From Actinomycetota bacterium (GTDB lineage: Bacteria; Actinomycetota; Actinomycetes; Propionibacteriales; Propionibacteriaceae): a stretch of DNA of 64,000 nt. This document shows, one piece after another, positions 16,914 to 25,694 of this stretch. Position 1 is the first letter of the stretch; each line of letters starts with the position of its first letter. The DNA lies in contig JAIUOS010000004.1 in NCBI GenBank assembly GCA_020161755.1, positions 1 to 64,000 on the forward strand. The letters run 5' to 3'. The notes below the pieces were generated by a model. That model was not told where the DNA came from. It ran no database searches and saw nothing but the letters and a program-made list of their open reading frames with translations. Both the position numbers and the translations under genes were made by a program.

Positions 16914-18140
16914 TCAGTCTCTCGGCTGGGCTCCCGTGAGCTGCTGGAAGTGCCGGTAGGCCGCGTTGGGCACGCGCGCGAGCCGGTTGTCGGGCCCCCT
17001 CACCAGATCGACGAGACCGAACTGGATCCGAAACTCGTCCAGCGGCCGGGTGTCGAAGCGGTACTCCCACTCGAACATGTCGAACATGGGGAACCAGAAG
17101 GAAGCGGCGAGCGGCACTCCTTCGGCGCGGAGGGCCGCCGCCGCGGAGGCTACGTCGTCGAGCCAGGCGATCTTCTCCTGCGGATCGGGAGTCGGCCGTG
17201 ACGTCTCGGTGATGGCGAGCGGGAGCCCGTATCTCTCGTGGTAGTCGCGGACGTGCTGCACGAGTCCGTCGCGACCGGCCTCGACCGGACGTGTGCGACC
17301 GGTGGTGGGATCGAAGGTCTGCCGGGTGAAGCCCGGGTAGTAGTTGATCCCCATCACGTCGGGAACCACCGGATTGGCGGCGAACTCGTCCAGCTGGGCC
17401 TGGTTCGCCCCGTTCTTGACCAGGTAGCCGTGCAAGGGGTGGTCGGAGCCGACCCGGCCGAGGAGCAGGTCTGTCATGACGAAACGCCACTCGTCCAGGA
17501 ACACCTTGGACCGTGATCCGTGGTCGCCGACCCACTGGTAGCCGGCCTCGACGTGCACGATCGTCGCACCAGGGTCCGCCGCGACGATCGCCGCCTGCGT
17601 CCGCCTCATTCCGTCCACCAGGATCATCGCCAGGCGGACGAACCCACTGTCGCCGGTGAGGTAGGGCGGCCAGGATCCCCGGTACCCACACCATTCGGCG
17701 TTCACCATCGGCTCGTTGAGCGGGGTGTAGTCACTGAACACGCCGCGATAGCGCGTGGCGACGGCGGACGCGTAGCGCGCGACCAGGTCGGGGTAGCGCG
17801 GATCGAGGAAGGAGTTCTCCAACCACAGCGGAGTGCCGTAGTGCATCAGGTCGACGATGCACCTCAGACCCAGCCGGTCCAACTCGGCCGCGACGTCGTC
17901 GACCCAACCGAACTCGAAGCGGCCGTCCGCCGGCTCGGTGAGGTACCAGGGGATCCCCCACCGGATCAGCTCCGCTCCGGAGTCGGCGGCGAGGGCGAGG
18001 TCCGTCCGCCAATTCTCGTAGTGCTGGGTGAGTTCGTAGAGGTCGAGCTTGCGGTGTCCGGGTCGCTCGTGCGGGATGAAGGTGTCCTCGATCCCGACGC
18101 CGTAGCGGAACCGGCCGTCCCGGAACCAGGCTGTGTTCAC
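16914..18140 (-). CDS. Clan GH-A beta-glycosidase (GH1-like), cassette B
   Basis: The 408-residue enzyme has the TPLNEPMVN acid/base motif (Glu near residue 145) and a candidate nucleophile in LAITETSRPTPD near residue 300. WYLTEPADGRFEFGWVDDV and MGINYYPGFT are also GH1-like. It lacks a signal peptide, so it cleaves imported oligosaccharides. The nucleophile context differs from the classic TENG, so substrate is uncertain. GTG 18140 is preceded by GAGGA. It is the last gene of the importer operon, 14 bases after the permease. Confidence 0.78.
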   Translation of the reverse strand: MNTAWFRDGRFRYGVGIEDTFIPHERPGHRKLDLYELTQHYENWRTDLALAADSGAELIRWGIPWYLTEPADGRFEFGWVDDVAAELDRLGLRCIVDLMHYGTPLWLENSFLDPRYPDLVARYASAVATRYRGVFSDYTPLNEPMVNAEWCGYRGSWPPYLTGDSGFVRLAMILVDGMRRTQAAIVAADPGATIVHVEAGYQWVGDHGSRSKVFLDEWRFVMTDLLLGRVGSDHPLHGYLVKNGANQAQLDEFAANPVVPDVMGINYYPGFTRQTFDPTTGRTRPVEAGRDGLVQHVRDYHERYGLPLAITETSRPTPDPQEKIAWLDDVASAAAALRAEGVPLAASFWFPMFDMFEWEYRFDTRPLDEFRIQFGLVDLVRGPDNRLARVPNAAYRHFQQLTGAQPRD

Positions 18141-18154
18141 GCTCTCGTCCTCTC

Positions 18155-19003
18155 TCACTTCATTCCGGTGGTGGCGATCCCCGCCACGAACGACTTCTGG
18201 ATGACCAGGAAGAAGATCACGACCGGCATCAACGCAAGCACCGAGCCGGCCATCAGCAGTCCGTACTCCACGACGTGCTGGCCCACGAACATCGACAGCC
18301 CGGCCGGGAGCGTGGCGCCTTCGATGTCCTTCGACATGATCAGCGGCCACAGCAGGTCGTTCCAGTTGTACTGGAAGTGGAACAGGCCCAGCGTCAGCAA
18401 GGCCGGCCTGGCCAACGGAGTGATGATGCGGCTGAAGATCCGCCACTCCGAGGCCCCGTCCACCCGGGCCGCTTCCTCGAGGTCGCGCGGGAGCGACAGG
18501 TAGAACTGCCTCATGAAGAAGATCCCGAAGGCGTTGGTCATCCGCGGGACGATCATGCCGGGGAGGGTGCCCGCGAGACCGATGCTGCCCAACAGGTCGT
18601 AGAGCGGGATCAGCGTGACCTGGAAGGGCACCATCAGCAGGATCATGATGAGGACGAAGACCACGTTCTTGCCGCGGAACTCCAGTCGGGCGAGCGCGTA
18701 GCCGGTCATGGAGTCGAACAGCAGCGAGAAGATGGTGACGCCGCCGGCGAAGACGATGGTGTTGCCGTAGAGGCGTGCGAACGGGATGGCGTCCCAGATG
18801 TCCGCGAAGTGCTGGAGGGTGAGCGACCGCGGGAACAGTGCCGGCGGGTACTGCACGACGTCGGCTTCGGGCTTGAACGCCGTGAACACCATCCAGATGA
18901 TGGGAAGCAGGATGGCGAGGCCGAGGACGATTCCACCGACGCCGAGCAGGAGGCGGTGGACGAAGTCGGGCCGCGAACGGGTCGCCGTGATCGTGGAGGC
19001 CAT
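18155..19003 (-). CDS. Carbohydrate ABC transporter permease, MalG type (cassette B)
   Basis: This 282-residue protein has six predicted helices and the EAA loop EEAARVDGASEW...ITPLARP. Its ATG overlaps the stop of the partner permease by one base (TGATG). It is the membrane half facing the shared ATPase together with the gene at 19003. The C-terminus IQKSFVAGIATTGMK is the usual cytoplasmic tail of this family. Confidence 0.92.
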   Translation of the reverse strand: MASTITATRSRPDFVHRLLLGVGGIVLGLAILLPIIWMVFTAFKPEADVVQYPPALFPRSLTLQHFADIWDAIPFARLYGNTIVFAGGVTIFSLLFDSMTGYALARLEFRGKNVVFVLIMILLMVPFQVTLIPLYDLLGSIGLAGTLPGMIVPRMTNAFGIFFMRQFYLSLPRDLEEAARVDGASEWRIFSRIITPLARPALLTLGLFHFQYNWNDLLWPLIMSKDIEGATLPAGLSMFVGQHVVEYGLLMAGSVLALMPVVIFFLVIQKSFVAGIATTGMK

Positions 19004-19938
19004 CAGTAGGTCACCGCCCGCTTCCGGAAGTAGCCGAACTGAAGCATCGACAGGCCGAACACCAGGATCATCAGGACCCAGGAAACGGCCGACCCGTAGC
19101 CGAGCCGCAGGTCCTGGAAGCCGACACGATAGATGAGCATGACCAGGGTCTCGGTGGAGAAGAACGGTCCGCCGCGGGTCATCACATAGATCTGGTCGAA
19201 GACCTGGATGGTGGCGATGGCCGCCATGATCGAGACGAGCATCGTCTGGTTCGCCAGCAAGGGCCAGGTGATGTGCCGGAAACGGCTCCAGGCACTCGCG
19301 CCGTCGACGCGGGCGGCTTCGTACAGCTCGGTCGGAATGGACTGCAAGCCGGCGAGGTACATCACCATGTAGAACCCGACCGACTTCCACACCCCGACCA
19401 GCATCACCGCGGGCATTGCCAGCTGAGGATCGGTGAGCCAGCCCTGCTCCGTGACGAAGCCGACCTGGCCGAGCCAGTAGGTGACCAGGCCGATGTTCGC
19501 ATCGAGCAGGAAGGACCATGCGAAGGAGATGATCGCCATGGACACGATGAAGGGCATGAAGATCGCGGTCCGGACGAACTCGCGTCCCACCATCGGTCGG
19601 TTGAGGAAGATGGCGAAGGCGAGCGCGAGGAGCACGGTGATCGGGGTGACCACCACGGCGTACACGGCGGTGTTGCCCAGGGCGTTCCAGACCTGTTCGT
19701 CCTGGACGAGCTCGACGTAGTTGTGGACGCCGACCCAGCGCGCGGCCTGGATCCGGTTGTACTCGGTGAACGACAGGTAGGCCGACTGCACCAGCGGCCA
19801 GACCATGAACACTCCGATGATCAGCAGTGACGGCGCCATGAAGAGCCAGGCCGTGCGTTCCCGCCGGGCCCGACCGATTCCTGGGCGTGGCCGTGACCGA
19901 TGCGCTCGCGGTGGTGACGTGATGGTTGTCGGGGTCAT
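19003..19938 (-). CDS. Carbohydrate ABC transporter permease, MalF type (cassette B)
   Basis: This permease of about 311 residues opens with a basic cytoplasmic segment, then APSLLIIGVFMVWPLVQS as first helix, and carries the EAA loop YEAARVDGASAW...ITWPLL. ATG 19938 was preferred over GTG 19944 because GGAAGGA then stands six bases upstream. A stem-loop lies between it and the binding-protein gene. Confidence 0.92.
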   Translation of the reverse strand: MTPTTITSPPRAHRSRPRPGIGRARRERTAWLFMAPSLLIIGVFMVWPLVQSAYLSFTEYNRIQAARWVGVHNYVELVQDEQVWNALGNTAVYAVVVTPITVLLALAFAIFLNRPMVGREFVRTAIFMPFIVSMAIISFAWSFLLDANIGLVTYWLGQVGFVTEQGWLTDPQLAMPAVMLVGVWKSVGFYMVMYLAGLQSIPTELYEAARVDGASAWSRFRHITWPLLANQTMLVSIMAAIATIQVFDQIYVMTRGGPFFSTETLVMLIYRVGFQDLRLGYGSAVSWVLMILVFGLSMLQFGYFRKRAVTY

Positions 19939-19953
19939 GCTCACTCCTTCCGT

Positions 19954-19985
19954 GACGGAGGGCCGGCCGGGGCCGACCCTCCGTC
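19954..19985 (-). promoter_or_regulatory. Stem-loop between binding protein and permease genes (cassette B)
   Basis: GACGGAGGG (19954-19962) pairs with CCCTCCGTC (19977-19985). The loop itself is GGCC-rich and can extend the structure. It starts 13 bases after the binding-protein stop codon. Confidence 0.65.
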
Positions 19986-19998
19986 TCCGAGCCTGGCC

Positions 19999-21297
19999 TC
20001 AGCCCTTGTCGATCTGCGCCTGCACGTCCTTGGCGGCCTTGGTGAAGACCTCCTCGACGGTGCCCTTCCCGTTGAGGACCTTCTGCAGCGCCGGGTAGAA
20101 GATGTCGTCGGTGATGGTGCCCGCGTTCGGCACTCCGGCGAGGTAGACCTGCGAGTTGTCGAGCAGCTCCTTGTTCCCGAACTCGGCCGAGAACTTGTTC
20201 TTCAGCTTGTCCGCCGCGATGTCGGTGCGCGTCGGCGGGAACCCTGAGCCGTCCGCCCAGATGACCTGGCTCTCCGCGGAGTTCCAGTAGCTGAAGAAGG
20301 TGTAGGCCGCCTTCTTCTGGGCATCGGTGATCTTGGCGTTGAGGGTCAGGGACACCACGTTCATGAGCGTGTCCTGACCGGTCGGGCCGGCGAACGGCCG
20401 AGCCAGCCCGAAGTCGATGCCGGCCTCGGTGAACCCGTTGGTCATCCAGGGCCCGACGATCTCCATCGCCGCCTTCCTGGTCTGGAAGAGCTTGTCGGCG
20501 TCGGCACCGGCGAGGCCGATCGGCGAGACCTTGTTGTCGCGCACCTGCCTGGTCCAGAAATCGAGGGCCGCCAGGGAGGCGGGGTCGGCGAGGTTTGCGG
20601 TCTTGGCGTCCGCCGAGACCACGCCGCCGCCGTTGTTCCACAGGAACGGTTGGTACATCGGCACCGTCTCGTGGTCGGCGAGCGCGATCGCGTACTGCTC
20701 CGGCTTGCCGTCGCCGTTCTTGTCGACGGTGAGCTTGCCGGCCATCGCGGTGAACTCGTCCCACGTGGTCGGAGGCTTGTCGGGGTCCAGGCCGGCCGCC
20801 TTGAACATGTCCTTGTTGTAGTAGAGCATCATCGGCGCGAGGTTGAACGGCACGCCGTAGTTGGTGCCGCCCACCTTGCTGGCATCGACCGCTGCAGCGG
20901 GAAGCACCGAGGTGTCCATGAAGGTGGTGCCGGCGAAGAAGTCGTCAGTGGGGGCCAGCGCCCCCTTCGAGGCGTACTGCGGCACGCGCGACGCGTCCAT
21001 CGCGATGATCTGCGGCCCGTCGGCCGAGGTCACCGAGGTGAGCAGCTTCTGGTACAGCTGGTCCCACGGCATGATGTTGGGCTTGATCACGATGTCGGAC
21101 TGTGACTTGTTGAACTCGTCGATGACCTTCTGGACGGCCGGCCCGTCGGGGCCGGTCATGCCGTGCCAGAACTGAAGGGTGACCGGCCCGCCGGCGCTCG
21201 CAGCTGTCTGCTGCGGCGCGCCCTGGCCGGCGCAGGCCGACATGCCCAGGGCGAGTGCCCCGACCACGGCGATCCTGGCCCATCGGGAAACTCTCAC
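19999..21297 (-). CDS. ABC sugar-binding lipoprotein (cassette B)
   Basis: This 432-residue family 1 solute-binding protein has a lipoprotein signal (ALALGMSAC lipobox) and the mature start VTLQFWHGMTGPDGPAVQ, typical of UgpB/MalE-like proteins. MLYYNKDMFKAAGLDPDKPP is the conserved substrate-lobe segment. GTG 21297 has AAGGAGG six bases upstream. It heads the importer operon, facing the LacI gene. The cargo is presumably a beta-linked oligosaccharide, given the GH1-like and GH2 neighbours. Confidence 0.92.
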   Translation of the reverse strand: MRVSRWARIAVVGALALGMSACAGQGAPQQTAASAGGPVTLQFWHGMTGPDGPAVQKVIDEFNKSQSDIVIKPNIMPWDQLYQKLLTSVTSADGPQIIAMDASRVPQYASKGALAPTDDFFAGTTFMDTSVLPAAAVDASKVGGTNYGVPFNLAPMMLYYNKDMFKAAGLDPDKPPTTWDEFTAMAGKLTVDKNGDGKPEQYAIALADHETVPMYQPFLWNNGGGVVSADAKTANLADPASLAALDFWTRQVRDNKVSPIGLAGADADKLFQTRKAAMEIVGPWMTNGFTEAGIDFGLARPFAGPTGQDTLMNVVSLTLNAKITDAQKKAAYTFFSYWNSAESQVIWADGSGFPPTRTDIAADKLKNKFSAEFGNKELLDNSQVYLAGVPNAGTITDDIFYPALQKVLNGKGTVEEVFTKAAKDVQAQIDKG

Positions 21298-21382
21298 GAT
21301 TGCCTCCTTGCGGTGAGAAACCACGTCTCGGTTGGTAGAATCCGGCTGAATCTTGCAAAGTGAGCAACAGTGTGCACCGCGT

Positions 21383-21398
21383 CTTGCATCGATGCAAG
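21383..21398. promoter_or_regulatory. LacI operator of cassette B
   Basis: CTTGCATCGATGCAAG is a perfect 16-bp palindrome with central CG, between the binding-protein gene and the divergent LacI gene. A looser TTGC/GCAA pair occurs at about 21353-21367. Confidence 0.75.
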
Positions 21399-21428
21399 GT
21401 CTTGCCCCGACGACTTATGGAGGACCAG

Positions 21429-22436
21429 ATGGCTGCGAACTTGAAGCAGGTCGCCGAACTGTCGGGCGTGTCGGTGCGAACGGTGTCCAACGTCGTCAAC
21501 GGATTCCACTACGTGGCTCCCGAGACGCGCCAGCGCGTCCAGACCGCCATCGACGCCCTGGGCTACCGACCCAACGCCGCGGCCCGGTCCCTGCGCACCG
21601 GGCGCACCGGGCTGCTCGCCCTGGTGGTTCCCGCCCTGGACCAGCCCTATTTCGCCGAACTCGCCCGTGCCGTCGTGCGCCACGCCAACGCCGCCGGCTA
21701 CACGGTGGTCCTGGACCAGACCGACGCCGACCGCGAGCGGGAGCTCGACCTGCTCTCCGGGCAGCCCGGACGCACCATGTTCGACGGGCTGATCCTGAAC
21801 CCGCTGACGCTGACCTCCGCGGACATCCCCGCCAATCCGTCACGGCCGATCGTCCTCCTGGGCGAACGGGCGATCGCCACCTCCGCCGACCACGTGCACA
21901 TTGACAACGTGGCTGCGGCGAGGACGGCGACCGAGCACCTCATCGCCGGCGGACGGCGACGGGTCGCCGTCATCGGCACTCAGGACACGCCTTCGGGCCA
22001 GTCGGCCCGGCTGCGCCTCCAGGGCGCCATGATCGCCCTCGCCGAGGCAGGGCTGACCGCCCATCCGGACCTGCTCCGCCCGGCCGACTCGTACACCCGG
22101 ACGGCCGGGTACCGCGCCATGGAAGCCATCCTCGACGGTGGACGCGCTGTCGATGCGGTCTTCTGCTTCAACGACTCGATGGCGATCGGTGCCCTGCGCG
22201 CGCTGCGAGAGCACTCCGTGCGCGTTCCGGACGACGTCGCCGTGGTGGGTTTCGACGACATCGAGGAGGGCCAGTTCTCGGCGCCACCTCTCACCACCGT
22301 TCGCCCGGACAAGGACGCCATCGCACGAACGGCCGTCGAACGGCTCGTCGCCCGGATCGGCGGCGAGTCGGAGCCCGGCCAGGAGATCGAGGTGGGTTTC
22401 GATCTGGTGGTCCGGGAGTCCACCACCGGGCCTTGA
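21429..22436 (+). CDS. LacI-family regulator of cassette B
   Basis: The 335-residue protein has the LacI HTH and hinge (LKQVAELSGVSVRTVSNVVN, PNAAARSLRTGRTG) and a sugar-sensing domain (LALVVPALDQPYFAELARAV, AVVGFDDIEEGQFSAPPLTTV). ATG 21429 follows GGAGG. It is divergent from the importer and followed after 84 bases by a GH2 gene, whose promoter holds a related operator, so it likely controls both directions. Confidence 0.93.
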   Translation: MAANLKQVAELSGVSVRTVSNVVNGFHYVAPETRQRVQTAIDALGYRPNAAARSLRTGRTGLLALVVPALDQPYFAELARAVVRHANAAGYTVVLDQTDADRERELDLLSGQPGRTMFDGLILNPLTLTSADIPANPSRPIVLLGERAIATSADHVHIDNVAAARTATEHLIAGGRRRVAVIGTQDTPSGQSARLRLQGAMIALAEAGLTAHPDLLRPADSYTRTAGYRAMEAILDGGRAVDAVFCFNDSMAIGALRALREHSVRVPDDVAVVGFDDIEEGQFSAPPLTTVRPDKDAIARTAVERLVARIGGESEPGQEIEVGFDLVVRESTTGP

Positions 22437-22450
22437 CCGGCATTGCCAAC

Positions 22451-22469
22451 TTTGCGTCGTTGCAATACT
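22451..22469 (+). promoter_or_regulatory. Second cassette B operator and -10 before the GH2 gene
   Basis: TTTGCGTCGTTGCAAT (22451-22466) matches the CTTGCATCGATGCAAG operator at 12 of 16 positions. It overlaps an AATACT -10-like element at 22464-22469. Confidence 0.55.
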
Positions 22470-22520
22470 CTCGCCGACATGATGACGTGGACACCCTCCA
22501 CGAAGGAACGAGTGCCAACG

Positions 22521-24335
22521 ATGTATGAGTTCGTCGACCACGCCGAGCGTGCGATCGCCGCCGTCCGTGACGGCGCCTACCCGCGACCGCAGCTCGTCCG
22601 GCCATCCTGGGTGGATCTCGACGGCGAGTGGGCGTTCGCCCATGACGATGACGACCGGGGGCTCGCCGAACACTGGGAGCGGACGGGTGCCTTCGAACGG
22701 CGCATCCGGGTCCCCTACCCACCGGAGGCCCCCGCTTCGGGCATCGGCGACACCGCACCCCACCCCGTCTGCTGGTACGCGCGCGTCCTCACCGACGCGG
22801 ACCTGCGCGCTGCCGGCGCCGAGGGCAGGTACGTGCTGCACTTCGGCGCGGTCGACTACGAGGCCCGCGTGTGGGTGGACGGTGCATTCGTCGGTTCCCA
22901 TCGCGGCGGACAGACCCCGTTCTCGTTCGACATCACCGACAACCTCGACGATTCTGCGAGCGACCATCGGCTCGTGGTTCGCTGTTTCGACGATCCCGTG
23001 GACGCCGAAACCGCCCGCGGCAAGCAGGACTGGCGGCCTGAGCCGCACGCGGTCTGGTACGAGCGGACCAGCGGGATCTGGCAGTCCGTCTGGCTGGAGG
23101 CCGTGCCCGCGCTCCACATCGAGGCGCTCGACTGGGCCTGCGATCTCCTCCGTGCCACGGCGACCGCGAGCATCCGGCTCTCGCGGCGCCCCTCGTCGCC
23201 GGTCGAGCTTCGGGTATCTCTCGACCACGGCGGGCGGCAACTCGCGTCCGCTTCCGTGGCCGGCGACTCGGATCGGCTCGAGGTCACGCTCGCCATCGCG
23301 ACACAGCGGAACGGCCAGGAGTACGAGGACCTGCTGTGGTCTCCCGAGCACCCCGCCTTGATCGGCGCCTCCATCGTGCTCGAGGTCGACGGCCACGCCG
23401 TTGACGTGGTCACCTCCTACCTCGGACTCCGCTCGGTGGCGGCGGCCCATCGGCAGTTCCTGCTCAACGACCGTCCCTACCCGCTGCGCTCCGTCCTCTC
23501 CCAGGGGTACTGGCCCACGACCCAGCTGGCCGCCCCCTCGCCCGAGGCCCTGCGCGACGAGGCTCAGCTCATCAAGTCTCTAGGCTTCAACTCCGTCCGC
23601 GTCCACCAGAAAGCCGAGGATCCCCGCTTCCTCTTCTGGTGCGACTACCTCGGCCTCGCCGTCTGGTCCGAGAGCGGGGCTCCCTACGAGTACTCGACCC
23701 GGGCAGCCGCCCGATTGACCACCGAGTGGGCCGACATGATCGATCGTGACCGCTCCCACCCCTGCATCATCACCTGGGTCCCGCTGAACGAGTCCTGGGG
23801 CGTGCAGCACATCGCGCACGACCCAGCCCAGCAGGCTTTCGCGCGCTCGCTGGCCGACCTGACCCGCGCCCTCGACCCGACCCGGCCGGTGATCTCGAAC
23901 GACGGATGGGAGCACACGACCTCGGACCTGGTCACGATCCACGACTACACGGACTCCCCCGAACAGATCCGCGACCGCTACGGGGACGGCGAGGCGCTGC
24001 GCGACACCCTCGACGGATTCGGGCCGGCCGGACGGCGGATGCGGGCGTCCGAGCCGGGATGGCCGGCTGACGCCCCGATCATCCTGAGCGAGTTCGGCGG
24101 CATCGCGTTCGTCACCCGTGACGGCGAGGCCTGGGGCTACTCCAGCGCGGACGACGCGGCCGCGTACGAGGCCCAGCTCTGCGAATTGGTGGGAGCCGTG
24201 CGCGCGTGCGTTCCGCTGGCCGGGTTCTGCTACACCCAGCTGACCGACACCCGGCAGGAGGCGAACGGCCTGTGCGACGAGCACCGGCAGCCGAAACTGC
24301 CGGTGCAGACGATCCGTCGCATCATCTCGCAGTGA
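22521..24335 (+). CDS. GH2 beta-glycosidase (galactosidase/glucuronidase-like)
   Basis: The roughly 604-residue enzyme has the GH2 layout. The sugar-binding domain is first (WVDLDGEWAFAHDDDDRG, YVLHFGAVDYEARVWVDG), then an immunoglobulin-like domain, then the catalytic barrel from about residue 330. The acid/base Glu is in WVPLNESWG and the nucleophile Glu in ILSEFGGIAF. No signal peptide is present, so it acts in the cytoplasm on imported glycosides; the exact sugar cannot be told. ATG 22521 was used. GTG 22512 (AAGGA four bases before) and a leaderless ATG at 22479 are real alternatives. Confidence 0.85.
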   Translation: MYEFVDHAERAIAAVRDGAYPRPQLVRPSWVDLDGEWAFAHDDDDRGLAEHWERTGAFERRIRVPYPPEAPASGIGDTAPHPVCWYARVLTDADLRAAGAEGRYVLHFGAVDYEARVWVDGAFVGSHRGGQTPFSFDITDNLDDSASDHRLVVRCFDDPVDAETARGKQDWRPEPHAVWYERTSGIWQSVWLEAVPALHIEALDWACDLLRATATASIRLSRRPSSPVELRVSLDHGGRQLASASVAGDSDRLEVTLAIATQRNGQEYEDLLWSPEHPALIGASIVLEVDGHAVDVVTSYLGLRSVAAAHRQFLLNDRPYPLRSVLSQGYWPTTQLAAPSPEALRDEAQLIKSLGFNSVRVHQKAEDPRFLFWCDYLGLAVWSESGAPYEYSTRAAARLTTEWADMIDRDRSHPCIITWVPLNESWGVQHIAHDPAQQAFARSLADLTRALDPTRPVISNDGWEHTTSDLVTIHDYTDSPEQIRDRYGDGEALRDTLDGFGPAGRRMRASEPGWPADAPIILSEFGGIAFVTRDGEAWGYSSADDAAAYEAQLCELVGAVRACVPLAGFCYTQLTDTRQEANGLCDEHRQPKLPVQTIRRIISQ

Positions 24336-24374
24336 CGCCGCCGTGACCCGGGCCGACGCCCCGAGCGTGCTGCC

Positions 24375-24905
24375 TCAGTCGCGGATGTTGTTGGCGCGTC
24401 GCGCCTCGTACGAGTCGTACTTCGAGAGTGCGCACTCGTAGTGGTTCATGTCCTCGGAGGGGTTCGCCTCTTCGAAGATGACGATCCGGGTGTGCTCGGC
24501 GTTGGCCCACTTGTGGAACAACACCACATGAACCCCAGGGTCGACGAGGAAGTCGCCGGCAGCGAGGCTCGAGCGCAGGAGCGGGAAGGAGTAGGTTCGC
24601 GTGGCGAGTGCCGTCGTGTTGGGGCAGTTGAGGCCCGTAGGACCGAGCTTGAGAGCCATCGAGACAAAGCCGGAGCAGTCGCGGCGCCAGGAATAGGTAC
24701 CGTCCGGCCCCGTCGCAGTTCCGGTCTGGCTGTACTGAATGTTTCGGTTGTACCAGTTCCATGCCCGGTCAATGACGGCCGAACGATGAATCGGGTCATT
24801 GGGAGCGGCCACCGCCCGTGGAAGGGGACCCAACACCAGCCCCGCCGCCCCGAGCAGTCCGCCAGCGCCTGCCGAGGCCAGCAACTCGCGCCGATTGATT
24901 CCCAT
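24375..24905 (-). CDS. Tat-exported NlpC/P60-like (CHAP-type) hydrolase
   Basis: The 176-residue protein has a twin-arginine signal (MGINRRELLASAGAGGLLGA, cleavage near AVA-AP). A papain-like amidase domain follows, with the catalytic Cys in WRRDCSGFVSMAL and His in DPGVHVVLFHKW. It is expected to act on peptidoglycan peptides or a similar amide outside the cell. The Tat route implies folding before export. ATG 24905 follows GAAGGGAG. It is convergent with the GH2 gene (39-base gap). Confidence 0.75.
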   Translation of the reverse strand: MGINRRELLASAGAGGLLGAAGLVLGPLPRAVAAPNDPIHRSAVIDRAWNWYNRNIQYSQTGTATGPDGTYSWRRDCSGFVSMALKLGPTGLNCPNTTALATRTYSFPLLRSSLAAGDFLVDPGVHVVLFHKWANAEHTRIVIFEEANPSEDMNHYECALSKYDSYEARRANNIRD

Positions 24906-25057
24906 GTTGAAACTCCCTTCTGGTGTCCGTGCCGCCCGAATTTCCAGTCGGTTGTGCCGGTCGAAAATCGAACGGTCGTGGGCGATGATTGCCCTTATTG
25001 GAGACGCTATCGGGAGTTGTTGTCGGTGTTGGTGCGAATGCTCAACAAATAAATTAC

Positions 25058-25522
25058 CTATTCCTGGGTTCCCGGGTCCGGTAGCTGTTCTGAATCGACG
25101 TCTTCGACCCTCGACGCACGCAACACCTCCAGGTAGTGCGGGCTGTACATCAGTCCGAGGAGGTTGCCGAAGGGGTCGGCGACCACGGCTGTCACCCAGC
25201 CCTGATCGCCGCGCTCGGTGGCCGGTTCGAGCACGGTGGCACCCAGGGAGACCAGTCGTTCGACCGCTGCCGCCACGTCGTCCACGTGCCAGTACATGAC
25301 GGCGCCCGCGGGGCCCGCCCGATCGAGACCCTGGGGTCGGTAGGCGCTGCTGATCAGGCCGAGTTCGTGCTGGTAGTCGCCGATCCGGAACTCGACATAG
25401 GCCGGGTCTTCCAGGGATGGGTGGGCGAAGTACGGGTCGATCCCCAGGACCCGGCGGTACCAGTCGGTGGCGGACGGGACGTCGTCGACGAAGAAGTTGA
25501 TGGTCGTGAATCCGTATAACAC
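25058..25522 (-). CDS. VOC/glyoxalase-family protein
   Basis: This 154-residue single VOC unit has INFFVDDVPSATDWYRRVLG at the start, HELGLISSAYRP in the middle and VVADPFGNLLGLMYSPHY at the end, with two beta-alpha-beta modules. The family includes glyoxalases, dioxygenases and resistance proteins; the role here is unknown. GTG 25522 was chosen with AAGGAG seven bases upstream. Its promoter at 25573-25632 has the same architecture as those of the YciI-like, FAD-oxidase and DHFR-like genes. Confidence 0.8.
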   Translation of the reverse strand: MLYGFTTINFFVDDVPSATDWYRRVLGIDPYFAHPSLEDPAYVEFRIGDYQHELGLISSAYRPQGLDRAGPAGAVMYWHVDDVAAAVERLVSLGATVLEPATERGDQGWVTAVVADPFGNLLGLMYSPHYLEVLRASRVEDVDSEQLPDPGTQE

Positions 25523-25572
25523 GGCTGCTCCTTCCGGTAACGAGCGGAACGCCGAGGTCGGGCGTGACGTCC

Positions 25573-25632
25573 ACGCTAGGCGGAGAAGTCGCCGTGGGGC
25601 AGGGCCAAACCCGGCCGTCATCGTGGGGTCCA
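25573..25632 (-). promoter_or_regulatory. MocR-type promoter copy D, before the VOC gene
   Basis: On the minus strand: a TGGACC box (25632 inward), a TTGGCCCTGC box at 25608-25597, an 18-base gap, then -10 TAGCGT at 25578-25573. The same order and the same 18-base gap occur at 31448, 35019 and 36537. This copy is the most divergent. Confidence 0.6.
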
Positions 25633-25694
25633 AGTGACACACGAGTGGCCCGCGGTCGTTGGGTACTCGATGGGCGACGGCGCCTCGCGGCCAA

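Noticed and set aside
21350-21367. Third operator of cassette B (TTGC-AAAGTGA-GCAA)
   Set aside because: The spacing is one base longer than in the perfect site and the arms are only four bases, so it is too weak to list as a site.
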